DNA of 64,000 nt from Klebsiella aerogenes (GCA_029027985.1 CP119076.1:1240001-1304000), one strand, 5' to 3'. Shown: positions 49,927 through 61,391, numbered from the stretch's first letter. Made by a program: numbers and translations. Notes: generated by a model from the letters alone, not told the origin.

Positions 49927-51300
49927 TCAGGCTTTTTTGCGGGTACGGGTTTTCTTCGCTGGCGTAATGTTTTTCACTTCGCTCTCGATCCAGCCATCTT
50001 CCAGGCGGGTGGTCACGACATCGCCAGCCTGTACCTGTTTAATCTTTTTCAGCACGTTGCCGTCGCCAACTGAGGTGACGCTATAGCCGCGAGCCAGCGT
50101 AGCCAGCGGGCTGACCGCTTCCAGATGGGTGACCATATTGCCAAAGCGCTCGCGTTGTTCGCTCAGGCGGGCGCGAATGTTCTCCGCCAGCCGGTATTCC
50201 AGCTGTTGAATTCGCGACTGCGCGCGATGGATGCGCGGCTGCGGGTTGTGTTGATTCAAACGCTGGATGGCGCGCTGTTGGCGCTGATCGGCGCGTTTGA
50301 GCTGGCTTTCCAGGGCAAAGTGCATCCGTTGACGCAAGCGTTCCAGCTCGGTTTGCTGGCGCGCTAAGCGCAGCTGCGGGTGCTGCTGCTGCAAACGGTG
50401 GAACAGCTGAGTAAAGCGGCGATGGCGATTGGCGAGGAAATAGTCCATCGCCATCTCCAGGCGCAGCTGCCCGGACTGTAATTGTCGCAGCAGTTCCTGC
50501 TGGTTGCGGCTGACGATCTCCGCCGCTGCTGAAGGGGTCGGCGCTCGCAGGTCAGCGACGAAATCCGCGATGGTGACGTCAGTTTCATGGCCGACGGCGC
50601 TGACTACCGGAATGCGGCTGGCAAAAATCGCCCGCGCGACTCGTTCATCGTTAAAACTCCATAAATCTTCCAGCGAACCGCCGCCGCGCCCGACAATCAG
50701 GACATCGCACTCCTGGCGCTGGTTGGCTAATTCGATAGCGCGAACGATTTGCCCCGGCGCATCCTCGCCTTGTACCGCCGTAGGGTAGATAATCACCGGC
50801 AGCGACGGATCGCGGCGTTTCAGGACATGCAGAATGTCATGCAGCGCCGCGCCGGTTTTTGAGGTGATCACGCCGACACAGTGCGCGGGGGAGGGGAGAG
50901 TCTGCTTGTGAAGCTGATCGAATAGTCCCTCTGCCGTCAGCTGCGCTTTCAGCTGCTCGTATTTTTGCTGCAGCAGGCCTTCACCGGCGGGCTGCATGCT
51001 TTCAACGATGATCTGGTAGTCGCCGCGCGGCTCGTACAGCGTGATATTGGCGCGAACCAATACCTGCTGCCCGTGCTGTGGGCGAAACGTGACGCGACGA
51101 TTGCTGTTGCGGAACATCGCGCAGCGCACCTGGGCGTTATCGTCTTTTAAGGTGAAGTACCAGTGGCCGGAGGAGGGTTGGCTAAAGTTCGAGATCTCGC
51201 CGCTTATCCATACCTGACCCATTTCGCGTTCCAGCAGTAAACGAACCGTCTGATTCAGGCGGCTAACCGTAAAAATTGCGGGGGATTGAGATGGCAACAT
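49927..51300 (-). CDS. xseA: Exodeoxyribonuclease VII large subunit
   Basis: Large subunit of ExoVII, which degrades single-stranded DNA from both ends. The 457 residues show the N-terminal OB-fold ([35 protein letters not shown]), the catalytic domain with [17 protein letters not shown] and [28 protein letters not shown], a long coiled-coil segment (about 265-390) and a C-terminal basic tail (KKTRTRKKA). It is divergent from guaB across 158 bp. Confidence 0.97.
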   Translation of the reverse strand: MLPSQSPAIFTVSRLNQTVRLLLEREMGQVWISGEISNFSQPSSGHWYFTLKDDNAQVRCAMFRNSNRRVTFRPQHGQQVLVRANITLYEPRGDYQIIVESMQPAGEGLLQQKYEQLKAQLTAEGLFDQLHKQTLPSPAHCVGVITSKTGAALHDILHVLKRRDPSLPVIIYPTAVQGEDAPGQIVRAIELANQRQECDVLIVGRGGGSLEDLWSFNDERVARAIFASRIPVVSAVGHETDVTIADFVADLRAPTPSAAAEIVSRNQQELLRQLQSGQLRLEMAMDYFLANRHRRFTQLFHRLQQQHPQLRLARQQTELERLRQRMHFALESQLKRADQRQQRAIQRLNQHNPQPRIHRAQSRIQQLEYRLAENIRARLSEQRERFGNMVTHLEAVSPLATLARGYSVTSVGDGNVLKKIKQVQAGDVVTTRLEDGWIESEVKNITPAKKTRTRKKA

Positions 51301-51392
51301 GTGAGCAAGATCAAATTCTAAATCAGCAGGTTATTCAGTCGATAGTAACGTGCTGAGGGGGGATCGCAAGTATTATTTTCAAAAAAGGGTAG

Positions 51393-51408
51393 ATGCAATC
51401 GGTTACGC
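51393..51408. promoter_or_regulatory. PurR-type operator in the guaBA promoter
   Basis: ATGCAATCGGTTACGC matches 11 of 16 positions of the PurR consensus ACGCAAACGTTTGCGT and lies directly before a TATAAT at 51413-51418, the probable -10 of guaBA. E. coli guaB has a PurR site of the same sequence type at this location. Confidence 0.75.
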
Positions 51409-51458
51409 TCTGTATAATGCCACGGCAATATTTATCCACCCTGGTCGAGATATTGCCC

Positions 51459-52925
51459 ATGCTACGTATCGCTAAAGAAGCCCTGACGTTTGACGACGTT
51501 CTCCTTGTTCCCGCTCATTCTACCGTTCTGCCGAATACTGCCGATCTCAGCACCCAGCTGACGAAAACTATTCGTCTGAATATTCCTATGCTTTCCGCGG
51601 CTATGGATACCGTAACTGAAGCGCGCCTGGCAATTGCTCTGGCACAGGAAGGCGGCATCGGCTTTATTCATAAAAACATGTCCATCGAGCGCCAGGCTGA
51701 AGAAGTTAAGCGCGTGAAGAAACATGAATCTGGTGTGGTAAGCGATCCGCAGACCGTGCTGCCGACCACCACGCTGCGTGAAGTGAAAGAACTGACCGAA
51801 CGTAACGGTTTCGCCGGTTATCCGGTGGTGACCGAAGACAACGAACTGGTCGGCATCATCACCGGTCGCGACGTGCGTTTCGTGACTGACCTGAACCAGG
51901 CGGTCAGCGTCTATATGACGCCGAAAGAACGTCTGGTTACCGTGCGTGAAGGCGAAAGCCGCGAAGTGGTCTTCGCAAAAATGCACGAAAAACGCGTAGA
52001 AAAAGCGCTGGTCGTTGATGATAACTTCCACCTGCGCGGCATGATCACCGTAAAAGACTTCCAGAAAGCGGAACGTAAACCGAATGCTTGTAAAGATGAG
52101 CACGGCCGCCTGCGCGTTGGCGCGGCAGTCGGCGCTGGCGCGGGTAACGAAGAGCGTGTTGACGCGCTGGTTGCCGCCGGCGTTGATGTTCTGTTGATCG
52201 ACTCCTCTCATGGTCATTCTGAAGGCGTTCTGCAGCGTATTCGCGAAACGCGCGCTAAATATCCTGACCTGCAAATCATCGGCGGTAACGTGGCAACCGG
52301 CGCGGGCGCTCGTGCCCTGGCGGAAGCTGGCGTGAGTGCGGTGAAAGTAGGTATCGGCCCGGGTTCTATCTGTACCACCCGTATCGTCACCGGCGTAGGC
52401 GTACCGCAGATCACCGCCGTTTCCGACGCGGTTGAAGCGCTGGAAGGCACCGGTATTCCGGTTATCGCCGATGGCGGCATCCGCTTCTCCGGTGATATCG
52501 CGAAAGCGATCGCCGCAGGTGCCGCCGCGGTGATGGTAGGCTCCATGCTGGCCGGTACCGAAGAATCCCCGGGTGAAATCGAACTTTATCAGGGGCGTTC
52601 TTACAAATCCTACCGTGGTATGGGTTCTCTGGGCGCGATGTCCAAAGGCTCCTCTGACCGTTACTTCCAGAGCGATAACGCTGCTGACAAACTGGTGCCG
52701 GAAGGTATCGAAGGCCGCGTTGCCTATAAAGGCCGCCTGAAAGAGATCATTCACCAGCAGATGGGCGGCCTGCGCTCCTGTATGGGTCTGACCGGTTGTG
52801 GTACTATCGACGCCCTGCGTACCAAAGCAGAGTTCGTGCGTATCAGCGGCGCGGGCATCCAGGAGAGCCACGTTCACGACGTGACGATCACTAAGGAATC
52901 CCCGAACTACCGCATGGGCTCCTGA
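51459..52925 (+). CDS. guaB: IMP dehydrogenase
   Basis: Oxidises IMP to XMP with NAD+, the committed step to GTP. ATG 51459 ([19 protein letters not shown]) gives the 488-residue family length; the open frame reaches 22 codons upstream into the promoter. Catalytic Cys is in [17 protein letters not shown], the flap contains [12 protein letters not shown], and two CBS domains (about 95-200) sit in a loop of the TIM barrel. It is first in the guaBA operon. Confidence 0.98.
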   Translation: MLRIAKEALTFDDVLLVPAHSTVLPNTADLSTQLTKTIRLNIPMLSAAMDTVTEARLAIALAQEGGIGFIHKNMSIERQAEEVKRVKKHESGVVSDPQTVLPTTTLREVKELTERNGFAGYPVVTEDNELVGIITGRDVRFVTDLNQAVSVYMTPKERLVTVREGESREVVFAKMHEKRVEKALVVDDNFHLRGMITVKDFQKAERKPNACKDEHGRLRVGAAVGAGAGNEERVDALVAAGVDVLLIDSSHGHSEGVLQRIRETRAKYPDLQIIGGNVATGAGARALAEAGVSAVKVGIGPGSICTTRIVTGVGVPQITAVSDAVEALEGTGIPVIADGGIRFSGDIAKAIAAGAAAVMVGSMLAGTEESPGEIELYQGRSYKSYRGMGSLGAMSKGSSDRYFQSDNAADKLVPEGIEGRVAYKGRLKEIIHQQMGGLRSCMGLTGCGTIDALRTKAEFVRISGAGIQESHVHDVTITKESPNYRMGS

Positions 52926-52930
52926 TTTTC

Positions 52931-52960
52931 ATCGCCCGGCTACGCGCCGGGCGATTTTTA
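52931..52960 (+). terminator. Terminator-like hairpin between guaB and guaA
   Basis: ATCGCCCGG at 52932-52940 and CCGGGCGAT at 52948-52956 form a perfect 9-bp stem followed by TTTTATT. It has the form of an intrinsic terminator inside a known operon and may lower guaA transcription relative to guaB. Confidence 0.7.
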
Positions 52961-52994
52961 TTCAATCATCGCTACTTCTCTGGAATTAACGTCA

Positions 52995-54572
52995 ATGACG
53001 GATAACATTCATAAACATCGCATTCTTATCCTGGACTTCGGTTCTCAGTACACCCAACTGGTTGCGCGTCGCGTACGCGAGTTAGGGGTTTATTGCGAAC
53101 TCTGGGCTTGGGACGTGACCGAAGCTCAGATCCGCGAGTTCAACCCGAACGGCATCATTCTTTCCGGCGGCCCGGAAAGCACGACTGAAGACAACAGCCC
53201 GCGCGCCCCGCAGTACGTCTTCGAAGCAGGCGTACCAGTATTCGGCGTATGCTACGGCATGCAGACCATGGCAATGCAGCTAGGCGGTCACGTTGAAGCC
53301 TCCAACGAGCGTGAGTTCGGCTATGCACAGGTTGAAGTACAGACTGACAGCGCGCTGATTCAGGGTATCGAAGATGCGCTGAGCGCTGACGGTAAACCGC
53401 TGCTGGACGTGTGGATGAGCCATGGCGATAAAGTCACGGCTATCCCGTCTGACTTCGTTACCGTCGCCAGTACCGAAAGCTGCCCGTTCGCCATTATGGC
53501 GAATGAAGAAAAACGCTTCTACGGCGTGCAGTTCCACCCGGAAGTGACCCATACCCGTCAGGGCCTGCGTATGCTGGAACGCTTCGTGCGTGATATCTGC
53601 CACTGTGAAGCGCTGTGGACGCCGGCGAAGATCATCGATGACGCGGTTGAGCGTATTCGCCAGCAGGTTGGCGAAGATAAAGTCATCCTTGGCCTGTCCG
53701 GCGGCGTTGACTCTTCCGTCACCGCGATGTTGCTGCACCGCGCTATCGGCAAAAACCTGACCTGTGTCTTTGTCGATAACGGCCTGCTGCGCCTGAACGA
53801 AGCCGAACAGGTTATGGACATGTTCGGCGACCGTTTCGGCCTGAACATCGTGCATGTCGAAGCCGAAGAGCGCTTCCTGACTGCGCTGAAGGGAGAAAAC
53901 GACCCGGAAGCGAAGCGTAAAATCATCGGTCGCGTCTTCGTTGAAGTATTTGACGAAGAAGCGCTGAAGCTGGAAGACGTGAAATGGCTGGCGCAGGGGA
54001 CTATCTACCCTGACGTGATCGAATCCGCCGCTTCCGCGACCGGTAAAGCGCACGTCATCAAGTCTCACCACAACGTTGGCGGTTTGCCGAAAGAGATGAA
54101 GATGGGCCTCGTTGAGCCGCTGAAAGAGCTGTTCAAAGACGAAGTGCGTAAGATTGGTCTGGAGCTGGGCCTGCCGTACGATATGCTGTTCCGCCACCCG
54201 TTCCCGGGGCCGGGCCTCGGCGTTCGCGTGCTCGGCGAAGTGAAGAAAGAGTACTGCGATCTGCTGCGTCGCGCCGACGCTATCTTTATCGAAGAGCTGC
54301 GTAAAGCCGATCTGTATGACAAAGTGAGCCAGGCGTTCACCGTGTTCCTGCCGGTACGCTCTGTTGGCGTGATGGGCGATGGCCGTAAGTACGACTGGGT
54401 TGTCTCCCTGCGTGCGGTAGAAACCATCGACTTTATGACCGCGCATTGGGCGCACCTGCCGTACGATTTCCTCGGTCGCGTCTCCAACCGTATCATCAAC
54501 GAAGTTAACGGCATTTCCCGCGTGGTGTATGACATCAGCGGCAAGCCGCCAGCGACTATTGAGTGGGAATAA
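52995..54572 (+). CDS. guaA: GMP synthase (glutamine-hydrolysing)
   Basis: Aminates XMP to GMP with glutamine and ATP. The 525 residues comprise a class I glutamine amidotransferase domain with Cys in [10 protein letters not shown] and His-Glu in VQFHPEVTH, the ATP pyrophosphatase domain with P-loop [11 protein letters not shown], and the C-terminal dimerisation domain ([29 protein letters not shown]). A terminator follows. Confidence 0.98.
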   Translation: MTDNIHKHRILILDFGSQYTQLVARRVRELGVYCELWAWDVTEAQIREFNPNGIILSGGPESTTEDNSPRAPQYVFEAGVPVFGVCYGMQTMAMQLGGHVEASNEREFGYAQVEVQTDSALIQGIEDALSADGKPLLDVWMSHGDKVTAIPSDFVTVASTESCPFAIMANEEKRFYGVQFHPEVTHTRQGLRMLERFVRDICHCEALWTPAKIIDDAVERIRQQVGEDKVILGLSGGVDSSVTAMLLHRAIGKNLTCVFVDNGLLRLNEAEQVMDMFGDRFGLNIVHVEAEERFLTALKGENDPEAKRKIIGRVFVEVFDEEALKLEDVKWLAQGTIYPDVIESAASATGKAHVIKSHHNVGGLPKEMKMGLVEPLKELFKDEVRKIGLELGLPYDMLFRHPFPGPGLGVRVLGEVKKEYCDLLRRADAIFIEELRKADLYDKVSQAFTVFLPVRSVGVMGDGRKYDWVVSLRAVETIDFMTAHWAHLPYDFLGRVSNRIINEVNGISRVVYDISGKPPATIEWE

Positions 54573-54592
54573 CCCCATCTGATAGCTGAACA

Positions 54593-54623
54593 AAGCCCTC
54601 TGTTTTTACAGAGGGTTTTTTTA
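54593..54623 (+). terminator. Intrinsic terminator after guaA
   Basis: AAAGCCCTCTG and CAGAGGGTTTTTTT pair around a short TTTTTA loop, followed by seven T residues. Confidence 0.92.
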
Positions 54624-54860
54624 TGCCCTGCTTTTACCGTCACTTGCCGTAGGTCATCTGCCGCTGGTGGCGGCACGTCCTTACATATTGTCGCGAAGCA
54701 CTTCATTGGCCTGCAGCAAAAACGAATCCCTCGATAACCCAGCTACGATAGATATTACGCGCACAGCGGAAGAAAACGGTCTTGATTGAGCCGCCGGGTT
54801 GGAAGTGGCGCCAGTGGGGGGCTTTATCTGCTGCAACACCTTAGCGTGCGTGCGTAACGG
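54624..54860. other. guaA-yfgG intergenic region, no supported gene
   Basis: In E. coli this place holds yfgH and yfgI, as I recall; neither is here. On the minus strand the frame of yfgG stays open for 59 codons past its TAA (54681-54860, ending SFLLQANEVLRDNM), and a second frame is open for about 42 codons (containing KTVFFRCARNIYRSWVIEGF). Both look partly protein-like but neither has a supported start. It may be a gene remnant or a repeated intergenic element. Confidence 0.4.
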
Positions 54861-55070
54861 TTATTCCTGCGCGGGAGCGGTAGGTGTATTGGGGGTATCG
54901 ATAGTGATGGTCGATTGCTGCGACTCTTGCTTGCCCTGATGATGGTACCAGGCACCGATAGAGGAGTAGACGAAGCGTCCAAAGAAGAAGAGAAAACTGA
55001 TAAGCAGTACGATACGGGTCATGCGACGGTTAAATCGATGTCGTTTACGCATACTGGGTGCCTGACTCAC
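54861..55070 (-). CDS. yfgG: YfgG, small membrane protein (DUF2633)
   Basis: A 69-residue protein with a basic N-terminus (MSQAPSMRKRHRFNRRMTR), one membrane segment (about 20-37, IVLLISFLFFFGRFVYSS) and a polar tail. The first 45 residues are nearly identical to E. coli YfgG, which has been tied to nickel and cobalt stress resistance; the tail is a little longer here. It is divergent from yfgF. Confidence 0.9.
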   Translation of the reverse strand: MSQAPSMRKRHRFNRRMTRIVLLISFLFFFGRFVYSSIGAWYHHQGKQESQQSTITIDTPNTPTAPAQE

Positions 55071-55422
55071 AAAAGGTTCCTTGAAGTATACCCGAAGACG
55101 GGCGATGGGGGTATTAAGTCATAGTATAGCGGCGGGGTCAATTGTCGTCGGTGTAAAAATCTTAGCGTTAAAACATTACTTAATGTTATGTAAGATAATA
55201 TTCGTATTTACACTGGTTTTAGTTATCGCGCATTGCCGCAAAAAAATAAGATTTATTAATATTAGCTAATTAGTTTATTGATTTATATCAACTGACTGAA
55301 TTTGCTGGTCACTAAAATCTTTCCCCTGTTCCGCGACGTTATGACTTTCGCGGTTTGCCTGGTCGGGTTGGATGCCTGTCTGAATATACTCCGCGGGAGT
55401 TGGGGTAATTTGTAGAGCATCT
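55071..55422. promoter_or_regulatory. AT-rich yfgG/yfgF divergent control region
   Basis: This 352-bp gap holds no gene that I can support. It is much richer in A and T than its neighbours, especially 55140-55320, and contains a small palindrome AACATTA-CT-TAATGTT at about 55172-55187. AT-rich promoters of this type are often bound by H-NS; that is an inference. Confidence 0.4.
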
Positions 55423-57654
55423 ATGAGTATAATTAAACAATACAGACGATGTCAGGACAAATGGTGGGCGCTGCCGCTTATCTTGCCGACACTGCTTTTA
55501 CCGGTGGCGCGGGCCGCCAATACATTCGCCAGTCTTAACGGTCATACCGTTTTCCTCTACTATCTTCCGTTAGCGCTAGTGTTGAGCCTGATGCTGTTTT
55601 TCGGTTGGGCGGCACTGCCGGGGATCATTGTCGGGTTGCTGCTGACCGTCACGCGTGGCATGACGCTGGAGCAAACCATCGGCGTGCTGTTTCACTTCCT
55701 GATCCCCACCGTACTGTGTTGGGGCGGTTATCGTATTTTCGTGCCGCGCCGTCAGCAGATATCTCACGGTAATGTCTCTCTGATGCCGCAGCGGCTATTC
55801 TGGCAAATGTTGCTGCCTTCGGTGATTTTCCTCATCATTTCGCAGATTGCCGAGTATCTTGGTCTGCACCCCCGTGCGGCGGATCTGGTGGGGGCAAACC
55901 CATTTAGTTTACGCTCGCTAATCACTTTTCAGGCGTTGATGGTCGGTTGTCTGACCGGTGTGCCGCTGTGGTATTTTTTGATACGGGTTATTCGTAACCC
56001 GCTACATTTACGCGGTTTTATATCCCAGGTGTGTTTGCAAATTGGGCAGAAAATAAAGCCGACAGAAATTATTATTTGGTTAATGGCATTGTTAATAATA
56101 CTCTTTTTATTATTCATGCCGTTAAATGCGAGTAGCACAATATTTAGCACAAATTATACATTGTCATTACTTATGCCGGTGATGCTGTGGGGCGCGATGC
56201 GTTTTGGCTACCGTTTTATTTCCCTGATATGGCCGCTAGTGCTCATTCTGGTTATTCATTTTCATTACAGCTACTTGCCCTCTTCACCGATCTACAATAA
56301 CCAGTTGGCGATTACATCTTCGAGCTATCTGGTGTTCTCTTTTATTATCGCTTATATGGCGATGCTGGCGACGCAGCAGAGGACGATTCACCGTCGGGTG
56401 CGGCGGATGGCGTTTCTCGACCCGGTGGTTCATATGCCGAATTTACGCGCGTTAAGCCGGGCGTTGAACCATTCAACCTGGTCGGTACTGTGTTTTCTGC
56501 GTATGCCGGAGCTGGAACTGCTCGGGCGGCACTATGGCGTGTTGCTGCGGATCCAGTATAAGCAGCAGTTGGCGGAGTACCTGAGCGATGTGCTGCAGCC
56601 AAACGAAATGGTTTACCATCTTTCCGGTCATGACCTGGTCATGCGCCTGAATAGCGATGATCATCAAAAGCGTATTGCGATGCTGGATGAGAGGATTAAA
56701 CAGTTTCGCTTTATCTGGGACGGCATACCGTTACAGCCACCGGTTGGGATCAGCTACTGTAATGTGCGTTCGCCGGTCAAACATCTGTATTTGTTGCTGG
56801 GCGAATTGAATAATATCGCCGATATGTCATTGGCCAGCGGACATCCGGAAAACGTGCAGCGGCGCGGCGCCGTTCATGTACAGCAGGGGCTGAAAAATAA
56901 AGTGGCGATGATGAACCAGATCCAGCAGGCGTTGGAGCAAAATCGTTTTCGCCTGATGGCGCAGCCAATTATTGGTATACGCGGCGACAGCTACCATGAA
57001 GTCTTGCTGAGAATGGTCGGCGAAAAGGGTGAGTTAATTGCGCCGGATAACTTCCTGCCCGCCGCTCACGAATTTGGCCTGGTCTCGCGCATCGACCAAT
57101 GGGTCATCGAGAATACGCTGGCCTTTATGAATGAAAACCGGCGGGCGCTGCCGGGCATGCGTCTGGCGATCAATCTGTCGCCAGTGTCGGTCAGCCGCAG
57201 TCGCTTCCCGGATGAAGTGGAAGAGTTGCTGCGCCGTTACAATATCGAACCGTGGCAGCTGATTTTTGAGCTGACGGAAAACCACTCGTTGAGCAACCCG
57301 GAACAGGCGCGGCAAACGCTGGCGCGGTTGCAGGAGCTGGGATGTCGGGTGGCGATTGATGACTTTGGCACCGGCTATGCCAGCTATGCGCGGCTGAAAA
57401 CCCTCAACGTCGATATGTTGAAAATTGACGGCAGTTTCATCCGCAATCTGGTCATCAGCAGCCTGGATTACCAGGTGGTGGCGTCGATTTGCCGGTTGGC
57501 GCAGATTAAACATATGCAGGTAGTGGCGGAATTTGTGGAATCGCCGGAGATTCGCCAGGCGGTGATATCGCTGGGAATCGACTATATGCAGGGATATGAC
57601 ATCGGCGAGCCAGCGCCGATTGAAGAACTTGTCAGCGCAGCGGCTGTCGCTTGA
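55423..57654 (+). CDS. yfgF: Cyclic-di-GMP phosphodiesterase YfgF
   Basis: Inner-membrane c-di-GMP hydrolase of 743 residues. The N-terminal half (about 20-310) has eight or more hydrophobic segments of the MASE1 type. A degenerate GGDEF domain follows, without the active GG[DE]EF motif, and then an EAL domain (about 500-740) with EVLLRM in place of EAL, NLSPVSVSRS, FELTENHS, DDFGTGYASYARLK and KIDGSFIRN. These catalytic metal ligands predict activity, as shown for the E. coli protein, which also affects anaerobic growth and peroxide resistance. Confidence 0.95.
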   Translation: MSIIKQYRRCQDKWWALPLILPTLLLPVARAANTFASLNGHTVFLYYLPLALVLSLMLFFGWAALPGIIVGLLLTVTRGMTLEQTIGVLFHFLIPTVLCWGGYRIFVPRRQQISHGNVSLMPQRLFWQMLLPSVIFLIISQIAEYLGLHPRAADLVGANPFSLRSLITFQALMVGCLTGVPLWYFLIRVIRNPLHLRGFISQVCLQIGQKIKPTEIIIWLMALLIILFLLFMPLNASSTIFSTNYTLSLLMPVMLWGAMRFGYRFISLIWPLVLILVIHFHYSYLPSSPIYNNQLAITSSSYLVFSFIIAYMAMLATQQRTIHRRVRRMAFLDPVVHMPNLRALSRALNHSTWSVLCFLRMPELELLGRHYGVLLRIQYKQQLAEYLSDVLQPNEMVYHLSGHDLVMRLNSDDHQKRIAMLDERIKQFRFIWDGIPLQPPVGISYCNVRSPVKHLYLLLGELNNIADMSLASGHPENVQRRGAVHVQQGLKNKVAMMNQIQQALEQNRFRLMAQPIIGIRGDSYHEVLLRMVGEKGELIAPDNFLPAAHEFGLVSRIDQWVIENTLAFMNENRRALPGMRLAINLSPVSVSRSRFPDEVEELLRRYNIEPWQLIFELTENHSLSNPEQARQTLARLQELGCRVAIDDFGTGYASYARLKTLNVDMLKIDGSFIRNLVISSLDYQVVASICRLAQIKHMQVVAEFVESPEIRQAVISLGIDYMQGYDIGEPAPIEELVSAAAVA

Positions 57655-57655
57655 A

Positions 57656-57690
57656 ACAAAACAGCCGGACGAGTGAACGTCCGGCTGTTA
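57656..57690. terminator. Terminator between yfgF and ppx
   Basis: ACAGCCGGACG and CGTCCGGCTGT form a perfect 11-bp stem between convergent genes. On the minus strand it is followed by TTTTGTTTC, so it suits ppx best; on the plus strand only TTATC follows. Confidence 0.85.
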
Positions 57691-57710
57691 TCGGCTGACG
57701 GGAATTAACG

Positions 57711-59237
57711 CTATGCTTCTTCTTCCGTGATTTTCAACAGCCACTCCGGCACGCCTTCCCAGTACTGTTGCTCTTTCTCCAGATCCAGCAGCACCAGCGC
57801 GTTCTGGCTAAACCAGTCGTGCGGGAAAACCAACGTCCAGTGGTGGGCCTCCGTCTTCAGCGTCAGCTTCGGTGGCGTGGTGGTCGCCTGGCGTTGGTTA
57901 TTCAGCAGCACACCAAGGCGCAGCAACTGGATCAGCGGCAGGAACTGTTTTTTCTTAAACAACGTAAAGCGCGGCAAATCATCGAGCTTAATCGCCTTGC
58001 GGTGATAGCGCACCAGAGTGGCCATCAGCGTTTGTTGCTCCTGATTAAAGCCCGGCAGGTCGCTGTTTTGCAGAATATAGGCGGAATGGCGGTGCATGCC
58101 GCTGTGGTTAATGTTTAACCCTACTTCGTGCAACATCACCGCCCATTTCAGCAACGCTGAGAGATGCGGGTTAGCCAGTTTCGGATTTTGCTCCTGCCAC
58201 TGTTCCAGCATCTGGGTGATGGTCTCCAGTACCCGACGCGCCTGTTCGCGGTCGATGTTGTATTGGTTGGCCAGGCTTTGCGCGGTACGGCTGCGAATGT
58301 CCTGATGGCGGAAACGGCCTTCCATCTCGTACAGCACGCCTTCGCGCAACGCGCCGTCGGACAGGCGAAGCTCTTTAATTGCCAGCGCATCAAATACGCC
58401 GCACAGAATAGCCAGCCCCGGCGCGAATACCGCTTTACGGTCTTCCGACAGGCCCGGCAGGCTTAACGAATCGAAGTTTTTATTCTTCAGCAGTTCGCTA
58501 ACCAGCATTTCAAGGCGTTCCGGGGTAATAAAACCGTCTTTCTCGCCCATCGCCACCAGCACTTCCTGCGCGGCCTTGATGGTGCCAGAGGCGCCAAGCG
58601 CGACATTCCAGCCCTGAATGCGGAACTGCCACGCCAGCGTTTCCAGCTTCTGCACTGCCGCCAGACGCGCGCGCTGGAAGTTCTCTTTGTTGATGGTGCC
58701 GCCAGGGAAGTAGGCCTGAGAGAAACTTACACAGCCCATACGGCGGCTTTCTACCAGCCGGGGCTCGAAGTCTTCGCCGATCACCAGTTCAGTCGAACCG
58801 CCGCCGATATCGATAACCAGTTTGCGACCGCGCTCCGGCTGCGTATGTTCGACGCCCATAAAGATCAGACGCGCTTCTTCATTACCGGAGATTATCTCTA
58901 TCGGATAGGGGATGACCTTTTCCGCACGCTTAAGAAAATCCGCTGCGTTGGCCGCCTGGCGTAGGGTGTGCGTCCCAACGATACACACGCTGGAGGGGGA
59001 GAACCCTTGCAGACGTTCAGCAAACAGCGACAGACAGTTCAGCCCGCGAGTCATCGCTTCTTCGCTCAACACCGAGTTTTCATCCAGGCCATCAGCCAGA
59101 TGTACACGCTGCTTCAGGCGACCGATGATCTGCATTGCCCCGTCGACGACACGGGCGATCACCATATGAAAACTGTTCGAACCAAGGTCGACCGCAGCGA
59201 ACTCCTGCGGCCGAGGGGTTTTTTCGTTTATTGGCAT
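57711..59237 (-). CDS. ppx: Exopolyphosphatase
   Basis: Removes terminal phosphates from long-chain polyphosphate; also able to hydrolyse pppGpp. The 508 residues open with the actin-like phosphate loop [19 protein letters not shown], then [15 protein letters not shown], and a C-terminal HD-like helical domain ([22 protein letters not shown]). It starts 3 bp after the ppk stop, so ppk and ppx form one transcript. Confidence 0.97.
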   Translation of the reverse strand: MPINEKTPRPQEFAAVDLGSNSFHMVIARVVDGAMQIIGRLKQRVHLADGLDENSVLSEEAMTRGLNCLSLFAERLQGFSPSSVCIVGTHTLRQAANAADFLKRAEKVIPYPIEIISGNEEARLIFMGVEHTQPERGRKLVIDIGGGSTELVIGEDFEPRLVESRRMGCVSFSQAYFPGGTINKENFQRARLAAVQKLETLAWQFRIQGWNVALGASGTIKAAQEVLVAMGEKDGFITPERLEMLVSELLKNKNFDSLSLPGLSEDRKAVFAPGLAILCGVFDALAIKELRLSDGALREGVLYEMEGRFRHQDIRSRTAQSLANQYNIDREQARRVLETITQMLEQWQEQNPKLANPHLSALLKWAVMLHEVGLNINHSGMHRHSAYILQNSDLPGFNQEQQTLMATLVRYHRKAIKLDDLPRFTLFKKKQFLPLIQLLRLGVLLNNQRQATTTPPKLTLKTEAHHWTLVFPHDWFSQNALVLLDLEKEQQYWEGVPEWLLKITEEEA

Positions 59238-59240
59238 AGG

Positions 59241-61301
59241 TTAATCGGGTTGTTCGAGTGATTTGAGGTAATCGTAAATCGCCATCTGTGCGCGCACTTT
59301 ACGGCGATTGCCGCGTGGCACATAGCGATTACTCAGTTCTTTATCAAGATAGCGCGCTTTTACGGTATCGTTAAACAGGATATCGAAAATATCCAATACG
59401 CGCTGCTTCAGACGCGGATCCAGCAGCGGCGCGGCGACTTCGATACGATAATCGATATTACGCGTCATCCAGTCGGCAGAGGATAACCACACCTGCTTAT
59501 CGCCGCCGTTTTCAAAACAATAGACCCGATCGTGCTCAAGGAAACGGTCAACGATGCTAATGACGCGAATATTTTCGCTAATGCCCTCAAGACCAGGGAT
59601 CAGCGAGCACATCCCACGGATAAGCAGGTTCACCGGTACACCCGAGCTGGACGCGGCATACAGCCTGTCCACCAGCCCTTTGTCGACCAGGTTATTTAAT
59701 TTAAGCGTAATACCGGATGGTTGACCATTCTGCGCATTAGCGATTTCACGATCGATCATCTCATACAGCAGGCGGCGCGAGTTCTGCGGTGACACCAGCA
59801 GATAATCGAAATTGACCGGTCGGTACGGGTTCTCGATGAAGTTAAACACGCGACGCACTTCATTAGTGATACGCGCATCGGCGGTTAACAGCGAGTAGTC
59901 GGTGTAGATACGTGCGGTTTTCTCGTTGAAGTTGCCGGTGCCGATGTGGGCATAGCGCACCACCTCATCGCCTTCTTTGCGCGAAATGAGGAACAGCTTA
60001 GCGTGAATTTTCAGCCCTGGCGCCGAGAAAATGACGTGTACGCCAGCTTCGGTCAGACGCTTGGCCCAATGAATATTGGCCTCTTCATCGAAGCGGGCTT
60101 GCAGTTCGACGACGACGGTGACTTTTTTACCGTTGTGGGCGGCGTGGATCATTGAATCGATGATCCGCGAATCTTTCGCCACGCGGTAGATGTTGATTTT
60201 GATCGCCAGTACGCTTGGGTCGAACGACGCCTGACGCAGCAGTTCGAGTACGTGCTCAAAGGTGTGATACGGATAGTAGAGCAGCACGTCACGTTCGCGA
60301 ATGGCATCAAAGCCGTTGCGGAATTTATCAAACCACAGATGGCGCAGGCGCGGCATCGGTTTGTTGACCAGATTGGCTTTGCCGACATTCGGGAAGCCGA
60401 TAAAGTCTTTAAAGTTGTGGTAGCGGCCGCCTGGCAGCATTGAGTCGTAGTTGGAAATGGAGAGCTTATCGCGCAGCATTTCCACCATCGCATCCGGCAT
60501 ATCGCGCTGGTAAACAAAACGTACCGGCTCGGCGGTTAAACGCTGTTTCAGGCTGGAGGACATTAGCTCCATCAGGCTCGATTCCATTTCGTGTACCAGA
60601 TCGTACTCGGCATCACGCGTCATTTTCATCGAGTAAGCGTTAAGGGCATCGTAGTCAAAGAAGCCCTTGAAGATATCATCCAGACAGTAACGCAGGATGT
60701 TATCTAATAAAATCATTGGTTTGCGGCGTCGCGGCGTTTCCGGCGGCAGGTTCACAAAGCGTGGAACCTTATCGGACGGAATTTCCAGCAGCGCGTAGTT
60801 GATGGTATCACCGCGGATAATCTCCACCGCCAGATAGGTGTAGTCATCTTTCAGGAACTGGACCAGATCCGTTTCGCGGTTAATCAGAATTGGCGAGATA
60901 TGCTGGCGAAGATACTGTTTGAAGTAGTTACGTAGCCAGGACTGCTGATTGACGGAAAGCTGACGTTCGTTAATCAGGAAGATCTGATTACGCGCCATTT
61001 CCAGCAGCAGTTCATTGTAGAGACCATCAAACTCCTGGTCTGCTTTCAGCACACGAGCCTGAATTTTACCTAACAGGTGACGGGAATGGGCGGTACTGCC
61101 TTGTTCTTCACTGATAAGAATGCGCCGCTTAAGTTCCGCAAAACGCACTTTGTAAAACTCATCGAGGTTGTTGGAGTAAATTCCTAAGAAGCGCATGCGC
61201 TCGATGAGCGGGTTGCTTTTGTCCGCCGCTTCCTGAAGTACGCGCTCGTTAAAGGACAACCAGCTGAGTTCTTTTTCGATGTATAGCTTTTCCTGGCCCA
61301 T
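59241..61301 (-). CDS. ppk: Polyphosphate kinase
   Basis: Makes polyphosphate from ATP at the inner membrane. The 686 residues are two shorter than E. coli Ppk because of a gap at [11 protein letters not shown]. The autophosphorylated His is in [13 protein letters not shown] (about residue 433) and the second essential His in [14 protein letters not shown] (about 590), both in phospholipase-D-like folds. The order ppk-ppx is the usual one. A possible Pho box lies upstream at 61370-61391. Confidence 0.98.
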   Translation of the reverse strand: MGQEKLYIEKELSWLSFNERVLQEAADKSNPLIERMRFLGIYSNNLDEFYKVRFAELKRRILISEEQGSTAHSRHLLGKIQARVLKADQEFDGLYNELLLEMARNQIFLINERQLSVNQQSWLRNYFKQYLRQHISPILINRETDLVQFLKDDYTYLAVEIIRGDTINYALLEIPSDKVPRFVNLPPETPRRRKPMILLDNILRYCLDDIFKGFFDYDALNAYSMKMTRDAEYDLVHEMESSLMELMSSSLKQRLTAEPVRFVYQRDMPDAMVEMLRDKLSISNYDSMLPGGRYHNFKDFIGFPNVGKANLVNKPMPRLRHLWFDKFRNGFDAIRERDVLLYYPYHTFEHVLELLRQASFDPSVLAIKINIYRVAKDSRIIDSMIHAAHNGKKVTVVVELQARFDEEANIHWAKRLTEAGVHVIFSAPGLKIHAKLFLISRKEGDEVVRYAHIGTGNFNEKTARIYTDYSLLTADARITNEVRRVFNFIENPYRPVNFDYLLVSPQNSRRLLYEMIDREIANAQNGQPSGITLKLNNLVDKGLVDRLYAASSSGVPVNLLIRGMCSLIPGLEGISENIRVISIVDRFLEHDRVYCFENGGDKQVWLSSADWMTRNIDYRIEVAAPLLDPRLKQRVLDIFDILFNDTVKARYLDKELSNRYVPRGNRRKVRAQMAIYDYLKSLEQPD

Positions 61302-61369
61302 TACAACTCACACTCCGGATCATTGACGTCGCTTTTTCATTATGGCGAGCTTTGCCATTGAATGTCCAA

Positions 61370-61391
61370 CTATGTCAAAGCAATGTGACAG
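61370..61391 (-). promoter_or_regulatory. Possible Pho box upstream of ppk
   Basis: On the minus strand the region reads CTGTCACATTG then CTTTGACATAG, two 11-bp units resembling the PhoB direct repeat (CTGTCAT plus four bases). The first half is close, the second only partial. PhoB control of ppk is established in E. coli and Klebsiella aerogenes, which supports the location. Confidence 0.4.

Noticed and set aside
51462-52877. A 471-codon open frame antisense to guaB
   Set aside because: Same explanation as for guaA: guaB is a certain gene and the antisense product is rich in Thr, Phe and His without any recognisable domain.
53280-54593. A 437-codon open frame on the minus strand opposite guaA
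   Set aside because: It lies wholly over guaA in antisense, has no ribosome site and no family-like motif. High-GC genes with strong codon bias often leave such open antisense frames.
55081-55269. 62-codon open frame in the yfgG-yfgF gap
   Set aside because: No ribosome site, atypical AT-rich composition and no recognisable similarity; probably chance.
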